In this document: positions 17,645 through 26,527 of the stretch, piece by piece
How positions within the stretch are numbered: position 1 is the first letter of the stretch
Layout: every line of letters begins with the position of its first letter
From: Microbulbifer halophilus
Lineage (GTDB): Bacteria; Pseudomonadota; Gammaproteobacteria; Pseudomonadales; Cellvibrionaceae
DNA: 64,000 nt
Direction: 5' to 3'
Assembly: GCF_026183675.1 (NCBI RefSeq)
Contig: NZ_JAPIVK010000022.1
Span: 16,745-80,744, forward strand
The notes under the pieces: model-generated
Databases searched by the model: none
Told to the model about the DNA's origin: nothing
What the model saw: the letters and a program-made list of their open reading frames with translations, nothing else
Program-made: the position numbers and the translations under genes

Positions 17645-19110
17645 CGGGCTTTTGGGGGCAGGCGCGCAGCCTGCGAAAACTCACCTTCTGGTTCGCCGCC
17701 ATCGCCGCCGCCTGCCTGGCGTTTGCGGATATCGACATCACCACCCGCAGCCCCGGCCACGAGCTCTGGCGTATGGCCACGGGGCTGGTGACGCCGCGCA
17801 TCGACGACCCGCAGCAGTGGCTGGATGCGGTGATCACTACCCTGACGTTTTCGCTGCAGGGGGTGGTACTGGCGGCGGCGCTGGGCTTTGTACTGGCGGT
17901 TTTCTACCGGCGCGCCTGGGTGCGCATCCTGGCCGCCGCGCTGCGCTCGGTGCACGAGGTGTTCTGGGCGCTGATCTTTATCCAGGTATTCGGCATTTCC
18001 ACCCTGGCCGGGGTGCTGGCGATCCTGTTGCCGTTTTCCGGCACCCTGGCGAAGGTCTACGGCGAACAGCTGGAAGAAATCGATCCGGCGCCGGCGCGGG
18101 CGGTACAGTCGGGCGATCGGCAGAGCGTCAGCCATTTCTTCTACACCCGCCTGCCACTGGCGCTGTACGCGATGCGCCACTACACCGCCTACAGAATGGA
18201 GTGCGCCATCCGCTCCTCGGTGGTGCTGGGATTTATCGGCCTGCCGACGCTGGGCTTCCACCTGGAGACGGCGCTGCGCACCGGCGACTACGGCGCGGCC
18301 AGCGCGCTGCTGTTCACGTTGCTGGCGCTGGTCTACTCGCTGCGTTTCTGGTTCCGTGCCGGGCTTCTGTGGCTGCTGGTGCCCGCGGCCTTTATCGTCC
18401 GGCCCATTTCGGCGAACTGGAGCGCCGCCAACCTCGCCCAGTTCCTGCGTGACTGTATCCCGGCGCCGCTGCGCCACGACTGGCCGCTGGAAAAAACCGG
18501 GCGCTGGCTGGCGTGGCTGGGGGAGCAGGTCGCCTCAGGTGCCTGGAATACCGCACTGCTGGCGCAGATTGCATTGGTGCTGACGGGGCTCTTCGCGCTA
18601 CTGGCGTCCACGCTGAATTCGTCGCACTTTGTCTCGGGGATGGCGCGCCGGACCGGCGACGGTTTTCTGCTGGTACTGCGCTCGCTGCCCGAGTACCTGC
18701 TGAATTTTGTCGGCCTGATTATACTGGGGCCGTCGATGCTGCCGGCGATCATCGCGCTGACGCTGCACAACGGCGCCATTATCGGCCACCTGCTGGGGCG
18801 GCACAGCGACGAGATCGAACCGCCGGCGATACCGACCGGGCCGCTCGGCCGTTTCGCTTATCATTATGTGCCCACGCTCTACCAGCGATTTCTGGCCTAC
18901 TGTTTCTATCGCTGGGAGATCATTATTCGCGAGACGGCGATGCTGGGGATACTGGGGATTCCGACGCTGGGCTTCTATATCGATTCGGCCTTCCAGTTTC
19001 TGCGTTTTGATGTGGCGTTGATATTGATTGGCGTCAGTGCCGGCATGACGATGGGGGCGGATTTTATTTCGCAAAGGCTCAGGCGCAATCTGAGAATGGA
19101 AGCGTTTTGA
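17641..19110 (+). CDS. PhnE-like ABC transporter permease with two fused permease domains
   Basis: The GTG start overlaps the ATPase stop. At 489 residues it is about twice a single PhnE (roughly 260). Two binding-protein-dependent permease halves can be read. The first has an EAA-like loop near EQLEEIDPAPARAVQSGD and ends FIGLPTLGFHLETAL. The second has LLGRHSDEIEPPAIPTGP and ends LGILGIPTLGFYIDSAF. The repeated G-I-P-T-L-G-F motif marks the internal duplication. It forms the inner-membrane channel, probably working as a single fused chain rather than a dimer. Confidence 0.88.
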   Translation: MTGFWGQARSLRKLTFWFAAIAAACLAFADIDITTRSPGHELWRMATGLVTPRIDDPQQWLDAVITTLTFSLQGVVLAAALGFVLAVFYRRAWVRILAAALRSVHEVFWALIFIQVFGISTLAGVLAILLPFSGTLAKVYGEQLEEIDPAPARAVQSGDRQSVSHFFYTRLPLALYAMRHYTAYRMECAIRSSVVLGFIGLPTLGFHLETALRTGDYGAASALLFTLLALVYSLRFWFRAGLLWLLVPAAFIVRPISANWSAANLAQFLRDCIPAPLRHDWPLEKTGRWLAWLGEQVASGAWNTALLAQIALVLTGLFALLASTLNSSHFVSGMARRTGDGFLLVLRSLPEYLLNFVGLIILGPSMLPAIIALTLHNGAIIGHLLGRHSDEIEPPAIPTGPLGRFAYHYVPTLYQRFLAYCFYRWEIIIRETAMLGILGIPTLGFYIDSAFQFLRFDVALILIGVSAGMTMGADFISQRLRRNLRMEAF

Positions 19111-19123
19111 GAGATGGGAGAAT

Positions 19124-19154
19124 GATGGGCACGCTCCGCTTTGCCCATCCTACG
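19124..19154. repeat. Dispersed GATGGGC/GCCCATC palindrome, copy 1
   Basis: GATGGGC (19124-19130) and GCCCATC (19143-19149) enclose ACGCTCCGCTTT and are followed by CTACG. The same unit occurs at 36539-36564, and a half-copy lies near 33251-33268. It lies between the permease stop and the cupin gene, so an apparent longer cupin reading frame reaching back to 19107 is read-through of repeat sequence. Confidence 0.65.
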
Positions 19155-19220
19155 TTTTCCGGACGACGGTTCTATGCAGGATCCTACGTTCGAAGAGCAC
19201 AGGGGAACAGGAAAGAAGTC

Positions 19221-19535
19221 GTGAACAATATTTTTGCGTCATTGCCCAAGGATCTCAGTGCGGAGGTCTTCGAGGATATCGTGCGCCGCGACTCGGTGAG
19301 AATCGAGCGCATCGTCTCCAGGGGCCACAGCTCGCCGGAGCGCGGCTGGTACGACCAGGACGAGGGCGAGTGGGTGATGGTGTTGCGGGGTGCAGCCAGA
19401 CTACTCTTTGAGGACGGGCGCGAAGTCGAGCTCGGCGCCGGCGATTTTATCGATATTCCCGCCCGCACAAAGCACAGGGTGAGCTGGACAGATCCGGGGG
19501 AAACCACTGTCTGGCTGGCCGTGTATTACAAATAG
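19221..19535 (+). CDS. Cupin domain protein
   Basis: The GTG at 19221 after AGGAAAG is preferred. Upstream in-frame codons run through a dispersed repeat and cannot be native. The 104-residue protein is a single small cupin: RIVSRGHSSPERGWYDQDEG carries the motif-1 histidine and glutamate region, followed by GEWVMVLRGAARLLFEDG, LGAGDFIDIPARTKHRV and WTDPGETTVWLAVYY. Such proteins bind a metal and act in small-molecule metabolism or regulation; the substrate is unknown. It is probably transcribed independently of the ABC operon. Confidence 0.8.
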   Translation: MNNIFASLPKDLSAEVFEDIVRRDSVRIERIVSRGHSSPERGWYDQDEGEWVMVLRGAARLLFEDGREVELGAGDFIDIPARTKHRVSWTDPGETTVWLAVYYK

Positions 19536-19567
19536 ACGGCAGTAAACGACGGAGGTGGTCCGAGCCG

Positions 19568-20170
19568 ATGAAAACGCCAAGCCGCGTCGCCCTGTTGATT
19601 CCCGGTATCTTCGACCGCGGCTGGTCGATGCACCGGATGCAACGCGCCCTGGACGCGGCGGGTTTTCACGCCCACTACCTGCACCTGAAATACAACTCCG
19701 GCTGGTACGGCATGGAGTTCCTGTCCTATCAGCTCAAGAGCCAGTTGGACGCGCTCGTCGACAAGGACAGCACCTGCGCGCTGGTGGGCTTCAGCATGGG
19801 TGGCATCGTGGCCAGGCACTACCTGCAGGCGCGGGGCGGGCTCGATCGGGTGCACAAATTCGTCTCTCTCTCCAGCCCCCACTACGGCAGCCTCTGGGCC
19901 GGCCTGCTGCCGTACAGCGGCGGGCGACAGTTGCGCACTGGCAGCGGGTTTCTGAAAAAGTTGAACGATGGCGTCCACAGCCTGGCGCCGACCGATCCCG
20001 TCTCCATCTGGACTCGCTACGACATTACCATCCTGCCGCATACCAGCTCGCGCCTGCCGTTGGGGGCGGCTTACGAGGTGCCGGTGGCGCTGCATCGGTG
20101 GGTGCCGCTGGATGAGCGGGTGATCGATATAGTGGTCGATGAGTTGGGAGCCGGGCTCCCACAGCCGTAG
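19568..20170 (+). CDS. Lipase-like alpha/beta hydrolase
   Basis: The 200-residue protein contains the nucleophile elbow GFSMGG near residue 74 (CALVGFSMGGIVARHYL), an N-terminal oxyanion-type segment ALLIPGIFDRGWSMHRM and a later LSSPHYGSLWAGLLPYSGG, as in triacylglycerol lipase/esterase relatives. No signal peptide is seen, so it should be cytoplasmic. GGAGGTGG precedes the ATG. It ends just before a repeat-rich convergent gap with terC. Confidence 0.75.
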   Translation: MKTPSRVALLIPGIFDRGWSMHRMQRALDAAGFHAHYLHLKYNSGWYGMEFLSYQLKSQLDALVDKDSTCALVGFSMGGIVARHYLQARGGLDRVHKFVSLSSPHYGSLWAGLLPYSGGRQLRTGSGFLKKLNDGVHSLAPTDPVSIWTRYDITILPHTSSRLPLGAAYEVPVALHRWVPLDERVIDIVVDELGAGLPQP

Positions 20171-20223
20171 GGTGGGGGCGAGTCTTGTTGGGGTTCGCGG
20201 GGCTCACTCCAACCCACGCCACG

Positions 20224-20383
20224 CCCCTCTCCCCCGGATCAAGTCCGGGGCAGGCTCTAACCCTCTCCCAGTGGGAGAGGGGACTGGTATGGGTCTTGGG
20301 AAAGCCCGGTGGGTTGACCCGCCCCGAGGTACTTCCGGCATTGCTCCCCTCTCCCGCCGGGAGAGGGGCCGGGGGAGAGGGCG
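20224..20383. repeat. CTCTCCC/GGGAGAG palindromic repeat cluster, copy 1
   Basis: Several inverted units (CCCTCTCCCAGTGGGAGAGG; CCCCTCTCCCGCCGGGAGAG) lie between the convergent ends of the lipase-like gene and terC. Relatives occur at 30736-30845 and 31910-32046. The stems could act as bidirectional transcription stops or RNA 3'-end stabilisers. No gene is seen in 20171-20420. Confidence 0.7.
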
Positions 20384-20420
20384 GCGGAAGGATCCGGTGG
20401 GTTAAGCGGCCCCTTATGCC

Positions 20421-21185
20421 TCAGCCGCCGCTTTTCTCCTCGTAGGGTTTGTGCAACTCCACCGGCGCTGTCTTCTTCTGGCGCTTGCTGCGCAACCGCA
20501 GGTTGAGCATTTCCACCGCCACGGAGAAAGCCATCGCGAAGTAGATATAGCCCTTGGGCACATGCACGTCGAAACCTTCCACGATCAGCGTCAGCCCCAC
20601 CATGATCAGGAAACTCAGCGCGAGCATCTTTACCGTGGGGTGGCGGTCGACGAAATCGCCGATGGGTTTGGCGGCCACCAGCATCACGATCACCGCCAGC
20701 ACGATGGCCACGGCCATAATGGAAATCTCGTCCACCAGGCCCACGGCGGTGATCACCGAGTCCAGCGAGAAGACGATATCCAGAATGGCGATCTGCACCA
20801 GCACCATGCCGAAACCGGCGGCGGCAGCCGAGGTTCCGTCGCCACTGGTGCCCTCCAGGCTATTGTGAATCTCGTGGGTGGCCTTGGCCAGCAGGAAGAG
20901 GCCGCCGCCCACCAGGATGATATCGCGACCCGAAACCTCCATACCGAAGACGGTAAACCAGGGTTCCACCAGTCCCATGATCCAGACAATGGAGAACAGC
21001 AACGCCAGGCGCGTGACCATCGCCAGGGTCAGGCCGATAAAACGCGCGGGTTCGCGCTGCTTTTCCGGCAAGCGGCCGACGAGGATGGAGATAAAGATGA
21101 TGTTGTCGATACCCAGGACGATTTCCAGCGCTGCCAGTGTCGCCAGCGCCACCCAGGCTTCCGGGTTGGCCACCCATTCGAACAT
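20421..21185 (-). CDS. TerC family integral membrane protein
   Basis: The 254-residue protein begins with the TerC signature (LEIVLGIDNIIFISILVGRL) and has about seven membrane spans, a conserved TRLALLFSIVWIMGL segment, and LDIVFSLDSVITAVGLVDE in the second half. The paired acidic residues in spans one and five (D-N, D-S) suggest metal-ion transport, known for TerC relatives that export manganese; the ion here is inferred. AAGGAAT lies before the ATG. A charged C-terminus (LRSKRQKKTAPVELHKPYEE) faces the cytoplasm. Confidence 0.88.
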   Translation of the reverse strand: MFEWVANPEAWVALATLAALEIVLGIDNIIFISILVGRLPEKQREPARFIGLTLAMVTRLALLFSIVWIMGLVEPWFTVFGMEVSGRDIILVGGGLFLLAKATHEIHNSLEGTSGDGTSAAAAGFGMVLVQIAILDIVFSLDSVITAVGLVDEISIMAVAIVLAVIVMLVAAKPIGDFVDRHPTVKMLALSFLIMVGLTLIVEGFDVHVPKGYIYFAMAFSVAVEMLNLRLRSKRQKKTAPVELHKPYEEKSGG

Positions 21186-21247
21186 GTGAGAATTCCTTTT
21201 TCCGCGAAGTGTTATTGGAGGTTATCAGGCAATAAACGCGGACTATT

Positions 21248-21634
21248 CTATGCTGCTTCCTCCAGCCAGGCCATGGCCTCCGCCTGATCCTCGAAGAAAC
21301 GCGCCTCGCCGCCGATAAACCAGGAGCCCACCCTGGTGGAGAGCTCCTGCCAACGGCGATTGCCCACCAGGGCCACACGGTTGAACTGGCGGCCGTGCTT
21401 GAGCCCCAGCTTGAGATCGTCCCAGGCGGCGCGCGCCTCCCAGCCGTCCAGCTCGGTGGCATCGAAGAAGACATTGATCCTGGGATTGTCCACACCGGCG
21501 ATTGCAGACTCCAGGATCGGCACCATGGCCCGGTAATCCCGGTGGGTCAGTTTGCCGCACACCCGCACAGAGAGAAAAAACTCCCCGTTGGTGCGCTCCA
21601 TACCGACGGACAGCCCGTGGCGCTGCACACTCAT
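21248..21634 (-). CDS. SpoIIAA-like (STAS-related) protein
   Basis: The 128-residue soluble protein has the SpoIIAA-like pattern: FFLSVRVCGKLTHRDYRAMV, PRINVFFDATELDGWEARAAW and FNRVALVGNRRWQELS. It ends with a helix (AEAMAWLEEAA). The family has an anti-sigma-antagonist-like fold and may bind lipids. It is transcribed in the same direction as terC with about 60 bases between them. Confidence 0.82.
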   Translation of the reverse strand: MSVQRHGLSVGMERTNGEFFLSVRVCGKLTHRDYRAMVPILESAIAGVDNPRINVFFDATELDGWEARAAWDDLKLGLKHGRQFNRVALVGNRRWQELSTRVGSWFIGGEARFFEDQAEAMAWLEEAA

Positions 21635-21864
21635 AAGTCGACTCCTGACGGCCGTGTAGCGGGCATACAGGCTTTATAGCGTGGGCGACAAGCCGCGACC
21701 AATGGTAGGGATGGCAGCGCGACGTCGAACTTTTCACGGGGCGCCACCCTTTCCAGGCTGCCACTGTCGATCTGTGAACCCGCCGCACGACCAGGGGATA
21801 GGCGCCAGGTTAGTTTGCCGATACGGCCCAGGCCAAAAATCCACTTTTGCAGGAGAAAGAAACA

Positions 21865-22827
21865 ATGCTTACCCATTGTCCACGCGCACGGTTCGCCGAA
21901 CGGTTTCTGTTGCCCGCCCTCGCGATCGCGGTGCTGCTGGTGACCGGGCTTGTCCATGCAGATACGGACAGCGACGAGACCCGACAGGCATCGGAACCGG
22001 ACAAGAGCGGCCGTGTCAACGCCAACGGTATCGACTATTACTACCAGATCCACGGTGAGGGCGAGCCGCTGCTATTGCTACACGGCGGCCTGGGGGCGAT
22101 TGATATGTTCGGTCCGGTACTCGCCGAACTGGCGGAGCAACGCCGGGTCATCGCCGTGGAGTTGCAGGGCCACGGCCGCACGGCATTGGGAGACAGGCCC
22201 ATCCGCTACCGGGATATGGCCGATGACATGGCCGCAATCCTCGAGCAGCTGGACCAGCCCGAGGTGGACGTCGTGGGCTATTCCATGGGCGGCGGCGTGG
22301 CCCTGCGCTTCGCCATCCAGCACCCCGAACGGGTAAAGCGCCTGGCGCTGGTTTCCACCGGTTTCTCACGCGACGGCTTCTACCCGGAAATGATTCCCCA
22401 ACAGGAACAGATAAGTGCAGAGATGGCCGGAGCCATGGAGGACACGCCCATGTACCGGACCTACCGGAAACTCGCTCCCAGGCCGGAGAAGTTTCCGGAG
22501 TTGCTGGACCGCATGGGAGATCTGATGCGCAAGCCATACAATTGGCGGGATGAAGTCAAAGCGCTGAATATGCCGGTCATGCTGGTCTATGGCGACAGTG
22601 ACATGTTCCGCCCCGAGCATATGGTGGATTTCTATCAACTGCTGGGCGGCGGCCTCGGGGATGCCGGCTGGCAGCGGGAGAACATGCCCATCAACCGCCT
22701 CGCCGTCCTGCCGGGCAAGACCCACTATGATATTTTCTTCGATCCGCTGCTGGCGCGCACGGTTCTGCCGTTTCTCAACGGCGGGATGGTCAAAAAGAAC
22801 TGGAAAGAGCGGGAAGATTCGGAATAG
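21865..22827 (+). CDS. Exported alpha/beta hydrolase
   Basis: The ATG at 21865 follows AGGAGAAAGAAACA, which fixes the start. A signal peptide is visible (RFLLPALAIAVLLVTGLVHA), so the enzyme is periplasmic or secreted. The core shows the oxyanion segment LLLHGGLGAIDMF, nucleophile elbow GYSMGGG near residue 138, an acid candidate in YGDSDMF and a histidine in PGKTHYD. The length (320 aa) is normal for a single-domain hydrolase with a cap. The substrate is unknown. Confidence 0.85.
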   Translation: MLTHCPRARFAERFLLPALAIAVLLVTGLVHADTDSDETRQASEPDKSGRVNANGIDYYYQIHGEGEPLLLLHGGLGAIDMFGPVLAELAEQRRVIAVELQGHGRTALGDRPIRYRDMADDMAAILEQLDQPEVDVVGYSMGGGVALRFAIQHPERVKRLALVSTGFSRDGFYPEMIPQQEQISAEMAGAMEDTPMYRTYRKLAPRPEKFPELLDRMGDLMRKPYNWRDEVKALNMPVMLVYGDSDMFRPEHMVDFYQLLGGGLGDAGWQRENMPINRLAVLPGKTHYDIFFDPLLARTVLPFLNGGMVKKNWKEREDSE

Positions 22828-22897
22828 TCGAGGTGCGGTGGCAGCGGCTGTGTCGACCCCGAACCGGCCCAGCAGGAAAGTGCAGCCGCTGAGTCGG

Positions 22898-23203
22898 TCA
22901 ATGGCTGAGAATTTCCACAATCTCACGGGTGTTGTGTATCAGGCGGATGATTTCCCCCTCGATACTGATGGTGACCACACCCTGCCTGTCGACCGGCTTC
23001 ACCACCACGCCGTGGCGGTAGATCTCATGCCCGAGGATAGTGCCGACCTCCAGTTTCTTCCTCCAGCCCGGAGGCAGTTCACCGCCACGCTCGACTTTTT
23101 TCTGCAGGCCGGGTGGCAGCTCCTTGTTGGGCTTGGCCGCCGCGCCCGCAGTCGGCAGAAGCAGCAGCACAGCGAGTCCGGCGGCGATGATGGATTGGTG
23201 CAT
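22898..23203 (-). CDS. Small exported RcnB-like protein
   Basis: The start at 23203 gives a clear signal peptide (MHQSIIAAGLAVLLLLPTAG); a longer upstream frame has no such property. The mature part repeats the LPPG motif (NKELPPGLQKK, GGELPPGWRKK) and ends with HGVVVKPVDRQGVVTISIEG. This matches the plan of small periplasmic RcnB-type proteins. The function is unknown; RcnB itself affects nickel/cobalt homeostasis. No strong Shine-Dalgarno is visible. Confidence 0.65.
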   Translation of the reverse strand: MHQSIIAAGLAVLLLLPTAGAAAKPNKELPPGLQKKVERGGELPPGWRKKLEVGTILGHEIYRHGVVVKPVDRQGVVTISIEGEIIRLIHNTREIVEILSH

Positions 23204-23415
23204 ATCTGGCAGCCTCGGTCTGAATGAGCGTGTTTGGCGGGTGGCGAAGCGGCCCGGAAAGATGTGTTTATCCTGCCCGGTACGGCGCCGCCCGTCTGTG
23301 CGACCCGTCGCGCTTCCACAACAGACTCTTGGACCATCCTGCGCTGCAATTGGTTCGGCCCGGGCGCGATGGCCGGATAGCGGTAGCGGGCTGATTGTCC
23401 ATCGACGGGGGCGGG

Positions 23416-23820
23416 TCAGAGACAGAGTTCGTCGTAGCCGCGGCCGCGGAACTCCAGCAGGCAGAAGCCGTGACCGAAGGGATCGGAGAGGCCGGCAATA
23501 GCGCCCCATTTGTTGACGCGGATTTCCGACTCCAGTGTCGCGCCGGCGGCGACGGCCCTTTCCACCGCGGCCTCCACATCGTCCACCACCATATCCAGGT
23601 GCAGCGGTGTCCAGTGGCGCTCGTAGCGGCGCTTCTGCGCCAGCGGTTCCGCCACTCGTGTGCCCGGCTCTTTCACCAGCAGGTAGACGGGCGCATTGCC
23701 GCCCAGCATCTCGACGCCGTCGGTGCCGAAACGGCGCCCCACGTGCAGATTGAAGGCGTCGCGATAGAAATCGATGGCGCGGTCCAGGTCGTCGACATCG
23801 ATATTGATCAGAAACTGCAT
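23416..23820 (-). CDS. VOC family (glyoxalase-like) protein
   Basis: The 134-residue protein has the vicinal oxygen chelate layout: INIDVDDLDRAIDFYRDAF at the N-terminus, then LHLDMVVDDVEAAVERAVAA and AGLSDPFGHGFCLLEF. The His and Glu at the expected strand positions can bind a metal. Proteins of this type isomerise glyoxal adducts, open aromatic rings or confer resistance; which applies is not visible. It is a single-gene unit. Confidence 0.82.
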   Translation of the reverse strand: MQFLINIDVDDLDRAIDFYRDAFNLHVGRRFGTDGVEMLGGNAPVYLLVKEPGTRVAEPLAQKRRYERHWTPLHLDMVVDDVEAAVERAVAAGATLESEIRVNKWGAIAGLSDPFGHGFCLLEFRGRGYDELCL

Positions 23821-23957
23821 TATTCAGGCTCCTGGCCCGGGTATTTCACCAGGCCGCTTTATACTCAGCTTAACTCTATGTTTTCTATAAACTTTTTGAC
23901 ATGTCTCCACGGGAACAGAATATCACCGATCATCGCGATCCTGGTGAAGTATCCGGG

Positions 23958-24266
23958 TTAGGAATGGGCCGGGCGGGGACACTGGCAATTCCAGCAGTAA
24001 TCGAAAGCCGCCCCGTTTTCCTCACCACACTCCCCGCAGCGCCAGGCGCTCTGACCGTCGCCATCGTCCCGCAGCAGTTGGCGGGCCCGCTCAAAATCCC
24101 GCTCGCGCTCCAGCCACAGTTCCAGCCAGGTCTGGTGCGGCGCCAGGTCCCCGGAGCCGCCCTGGGCGAATTCGTTTTTCAGGAATACGGGAATGCCGGC
24201 GACTTCCAGCTTGCTCTTCGCCAGTTCCACCAGCAGGCGGTTTTCGTGGGTAAAAATCAGTTTCAT
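23958..24266 (-). CDS. DUF2007-type protein with C-terminal zinc ribbon
   Basis: The protein (about 102 residues from the ATG at 24266; a TTG two codons upstream is also in frame) starts MKLIFTHENRLLVELAKS and has VAGIPVFLKNEFAQGG, as in DUF2007 proteins. It ends with a four-cysteine ribbon (CGECGEENGAAFDYCWNCQC). A regulatory or signal-transducing role is proposed for the domain; no partner is visible nearby. Confidence 0.75.
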   Translation of the reverse strand: MKLIFTHENRLLVELAKSKLEVAGIPVFLKNEFAQGGSGDLAPHQTWLELWLERERDFERARQLLRDDGDGQSAWRCGECGEENGAAFDYCWNCQCPRPAHS

Positions 24267-24365
24267 CGACAATAAAAAAGGGCCACTTGTGTGACCCCCA
24301 GACTATCAGCACTGATCGCCCGCGCAAGCGGATTAATGATCGACAAGCTGGCAGTTCCGGCCCTC

Positions 24366-24713
24366 TCAGAGGCGCCCCTGCGCACCGGTATGAATTTCCA
24401 GAATCGTATCCCCGGGCGCGCCCGGGGAAGGCCGCGCGGTTATCACGACTTCGCCATCGGAGCCGGCGGTATACTCCTGCACCACCTCTCCGGCCGCGTT
24501 TTTCTGTACCGCCAGCCGCTGGCCGGCTTTTACGTTTTCACCGGATTCCACCGTCAACTCGAGCCAGTGGTTTGCAGCGGCGCCGGGCAGGCCGGGAAAC
24601 AATTCGATCTCGCGGATGGTGAAATCGGCCTCCACGGGCGCGGCCGCATTGGCGCTGGTGCTGCCGGCGGCGATCAACAGCAGGGCTCCGAGGAAATAGT
24701 GATGGGGATTCAT
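24366..24713 (-). CDS. Exported hypothetical protein
   Basis: The ATG at 24713 follows GGGAG at good spacing and gives a signal peptide (MNPHHYFLGALLLIAAGSTS, cleavage after ANA). The mature 90 residues look beta-rich (WLELTVESGENVKAGQRLAV, SDGEVVITARPSPGAPGD), loosely like a lipoyl/biotinyl-type barrel with V-K-A-G-Q. No lysine-containing lipoyl motif is present, so this is resemblance only. It is probably periplasmic with unknown function. Confidence 0.65.
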   Translation of the reverse strand: MNPHHYFLGALLLIAAGSTSANAAAPVEADFTIREIELFPGLPGAAANHWLELTVESGENVKAGQRLAVQKNAAGEVVQEYTAGSDGEVVITARPSPGAPGDTILEIHTGAQGRL

Positions 24714-24881
24714 TACCGCACTCCCGTCAGTCTGTTGCAAAAATGGCGGGTCCGGGGGCCCGCCGGTGGAGCAGTCTGTCGTCGGGGTCTTTCAATCGCA
24801 GGGATTGATTTAGGTATAGACGAGAACGGAAACAGGCGCCATTGACCGGGAGGTATTGGCAAGGATGTCGCGCACCCGGAT

Positions 24882-24932
24882 AAAAAAAGGGTCGCGATTG
24901 CGGCCCGGATTCCGGTGCCTTTGCGGCACCGG
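24882..24932 (-). terminator. Terminator region after the aldehyde dehydrogenase gene
   Basis: On the minus strand a perfect 8-bp stem (24912-24919 with 24925-24932) is followed by a second stem (24889-24895 with 24900-24906, one mismatch) and then seven T residues (24882-24888). This is a good intrinsic terminator for the gene ending at 24965. The remaining stretch 24714-24964 shows no gene. Confidence 0.65.
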
Positions 24933-24964
24933 TCGCGCTGTGGGCGGCGGGCGCCCGCAGCGGT

Positions 24965-26473
24965 TCAGCTGATATCGATCCAGGTGGATTTCAGCTCGGA
25001 GTATTTGTCCAGCGCATGCAGCGATTTGTCGCGGCCGTTGCCGGACTGCTTGAAGCCGCCGAAGGGCACGGTGATATCGCCGCCGAAGTAGTTGTTGATC
25101 CACACGGAGCCGGCGCGCATATCGCGGGCCACGCGGTGGGCGCGGCCGATATCCTTGCTCCAGACACCGGCGGCGAGGCCGTAGATGGAGTCGTTGGCAA
25201 TCTGCACCGCTTCCTCTTCGCTCTCGAACTCGAGCACCGACAGCACCGGGCCGAAAATCTCCTCGCGGGAGATGGTCATGTCACCGGTGACACCGCTGAA
25301 AATGGTGGGCTCGTAGTAGTGACCGCCGGCCACCGCATCCGCCGGCTGCCCGCCGCAGACCAGTTGCGCGCCCTGTTCCAGGCCCTTGGCCACATAGAAC
25401 TCGACGGTGTCGAACTGGCTCTGGTCGATCAGCGCCCCCATGCGGGTGGAGGGATCCTGCGGGTGGCCGGGCTTGAAGACCTGGGCGGCCTTCTTCACCT
25501 TCTCGACAAATTCCGCGGCAATGCCCTTTTCCACCAGCAGGCGGGTGCCGGCGGTGCAGGTCTCGCCCTGGTTGTAGAAGACCGCCAGCGCCGCGGCCTC
25601 GGCGGCCTTGTCCAGGTCCGCGTCGGCGAAGACGATATTGGGGCTCTTGCCGCCCAGCTCCAGGAAGGTGCGCTTGAGGTTGGACTGGCCGGAGTACTCG
25701 GTCAGGGTCTTGCCCACCTCGGTGGAACCGGTGAAGGTCAGGCAATCGATATCCATGTGCAGGCCCAGGGCCTTGCCCAAACTGGAACCCGGCCCCGGCA
25801 ACACGTTGAGCACGCCGTCCGGCAGGCCGGCCTCTTTCGCCAGGCCGGCCAGCTTCAGTGCGGTCAGCGGCGTGTTGGAGGCGGGCTTGAGGATCACACT
25901 GTTGCCGGTGGCCAGCGCCGGGCCCAGTTTCCAGGCGGTGGTGGACAGCGGGAAGTTCCAGGGCACGATGGCGGCCACCACCCCCAGCGGCATGCGCTGG
26001 ATCAGCGCCAGGTCGTCCGGGCCGGTGGGGGCGACTTCGTCGTAGATCTTGTCCACCGCCTCGCCGCTCCAGCCGATGGTGGTGGCGGCGCCGGGCACGT
26101 CCACGTTCATGCAGTCGCCGATGGGCTTGCCGGCGTCGAGACTTTCCAGCAGCGCGACTTCGTTCTTGTTCTCCTCGATCAGCTCGGCGAAGCGCACCAT
26201 GATCTTCTTGCGCGCCGTGGGCGGCATCTTCGACCAGACGCCGGACTCGAAGGTCTCGCGCGCGACCTTGACCGCCCGCTCGGCATCCTCCGGCCCGCAG
26301 TTGGCCACCTGCGCCAGCTCCTTGCCGTCCGCCGGATTGACGGAGGGGCGGGTTTTGCCCTCGAGGGCATCCACATATTCGCCGTTGATAAAGGCGCGGC
26401 CCTCGATCTCGAGGGTGGCGGCCAGTTCCTGCCACTCCTGCAGGCTCTGTGGGGTCTTGGTCTGTTCCGACAT
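24965..26473 (-). CDS. puuC: Aldehyde dehydrogenase, gamma-glutamylaminobutyraldehyde/aminoaldehyde type
   Basis: The 502-residue protein is a full-length ALDH. It has VPWNFPLSTTAWKLGPAL, FTGSTEVGKTL, catalytic Glu in LELGGKSPN and catalytic Cys in NQGETCTAGTRLLVE, with EEIFGPVLSVLEF and PFGGFKQSGNGRDKSLHALD near the end. The last motif and the N-terminus (FINGEYVDALEGKTRPSVNP) resemble PuuC, which oxidises gamma-glutamyl-gamma-aminobutyraldehyde in putrescine breakdown. That would fit with the SSADH gene at the window start, but no other puu genes are nearby, so the substrate is inferred. AGGTGTGCC precedes the ATG. Palindromes upstream suggest specific control. Confidence 0.85.
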   Translation of the reverse strand: MSEQTKTPQSLQEWQELAATLEIEGRAFINGEYVDALEGKTRPSVNPADGKELAQVANCGPEDAERAVKVARETFESGVWSKMPPTARKKIMVRFAELIEENKNEVALLESLDAGKPIGDCMNVDVPGAATTIGWSGEAVDKIYDEVAPTGPDDLALIQRMPLGVVAAIVPWNFPLSTTAWKLGPALATGNSVILKPASNTPLTALKLAGLAKEAGLPDGVLNVLPGPGSSLGKALGLHMDIDCLTFTGSTEVGKTLTEYSGQSNLKRTFLELGGKSPNIVFADADLDKAAEAAALAVFYNQGETCTAGTRLLVEKGIAAEFVEKVKKAAQVFKPGHPQDPSTRMGALIDQSQFDTVEFYVAKGLEQGAQLVCGGQPADAVAGGHYYEPTIFSGVTGDMTISREEIFGPVLSVLEFESEEEAVQIANDSIYGLAAGVWSKDIGRAHRVARDMRAGSVWINNYFGGDITVPFGGFKQSGNGRDKSLHALDKYSELKSTWIDIS

Positions 26474-26527
26474 GGCACACCTCTACTGGTACTGGGGATT
26501 GGTATTGGAATAAAAATTGAATAATTA

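Noticed and set aside
19107..19220. N-terminal extension of the cupin gene
   Set aside because: The in-frame codons run through a dispersed GATGGGC/GCCCATC repeat; the GTG at 19221 has its own ribosome-binding site.
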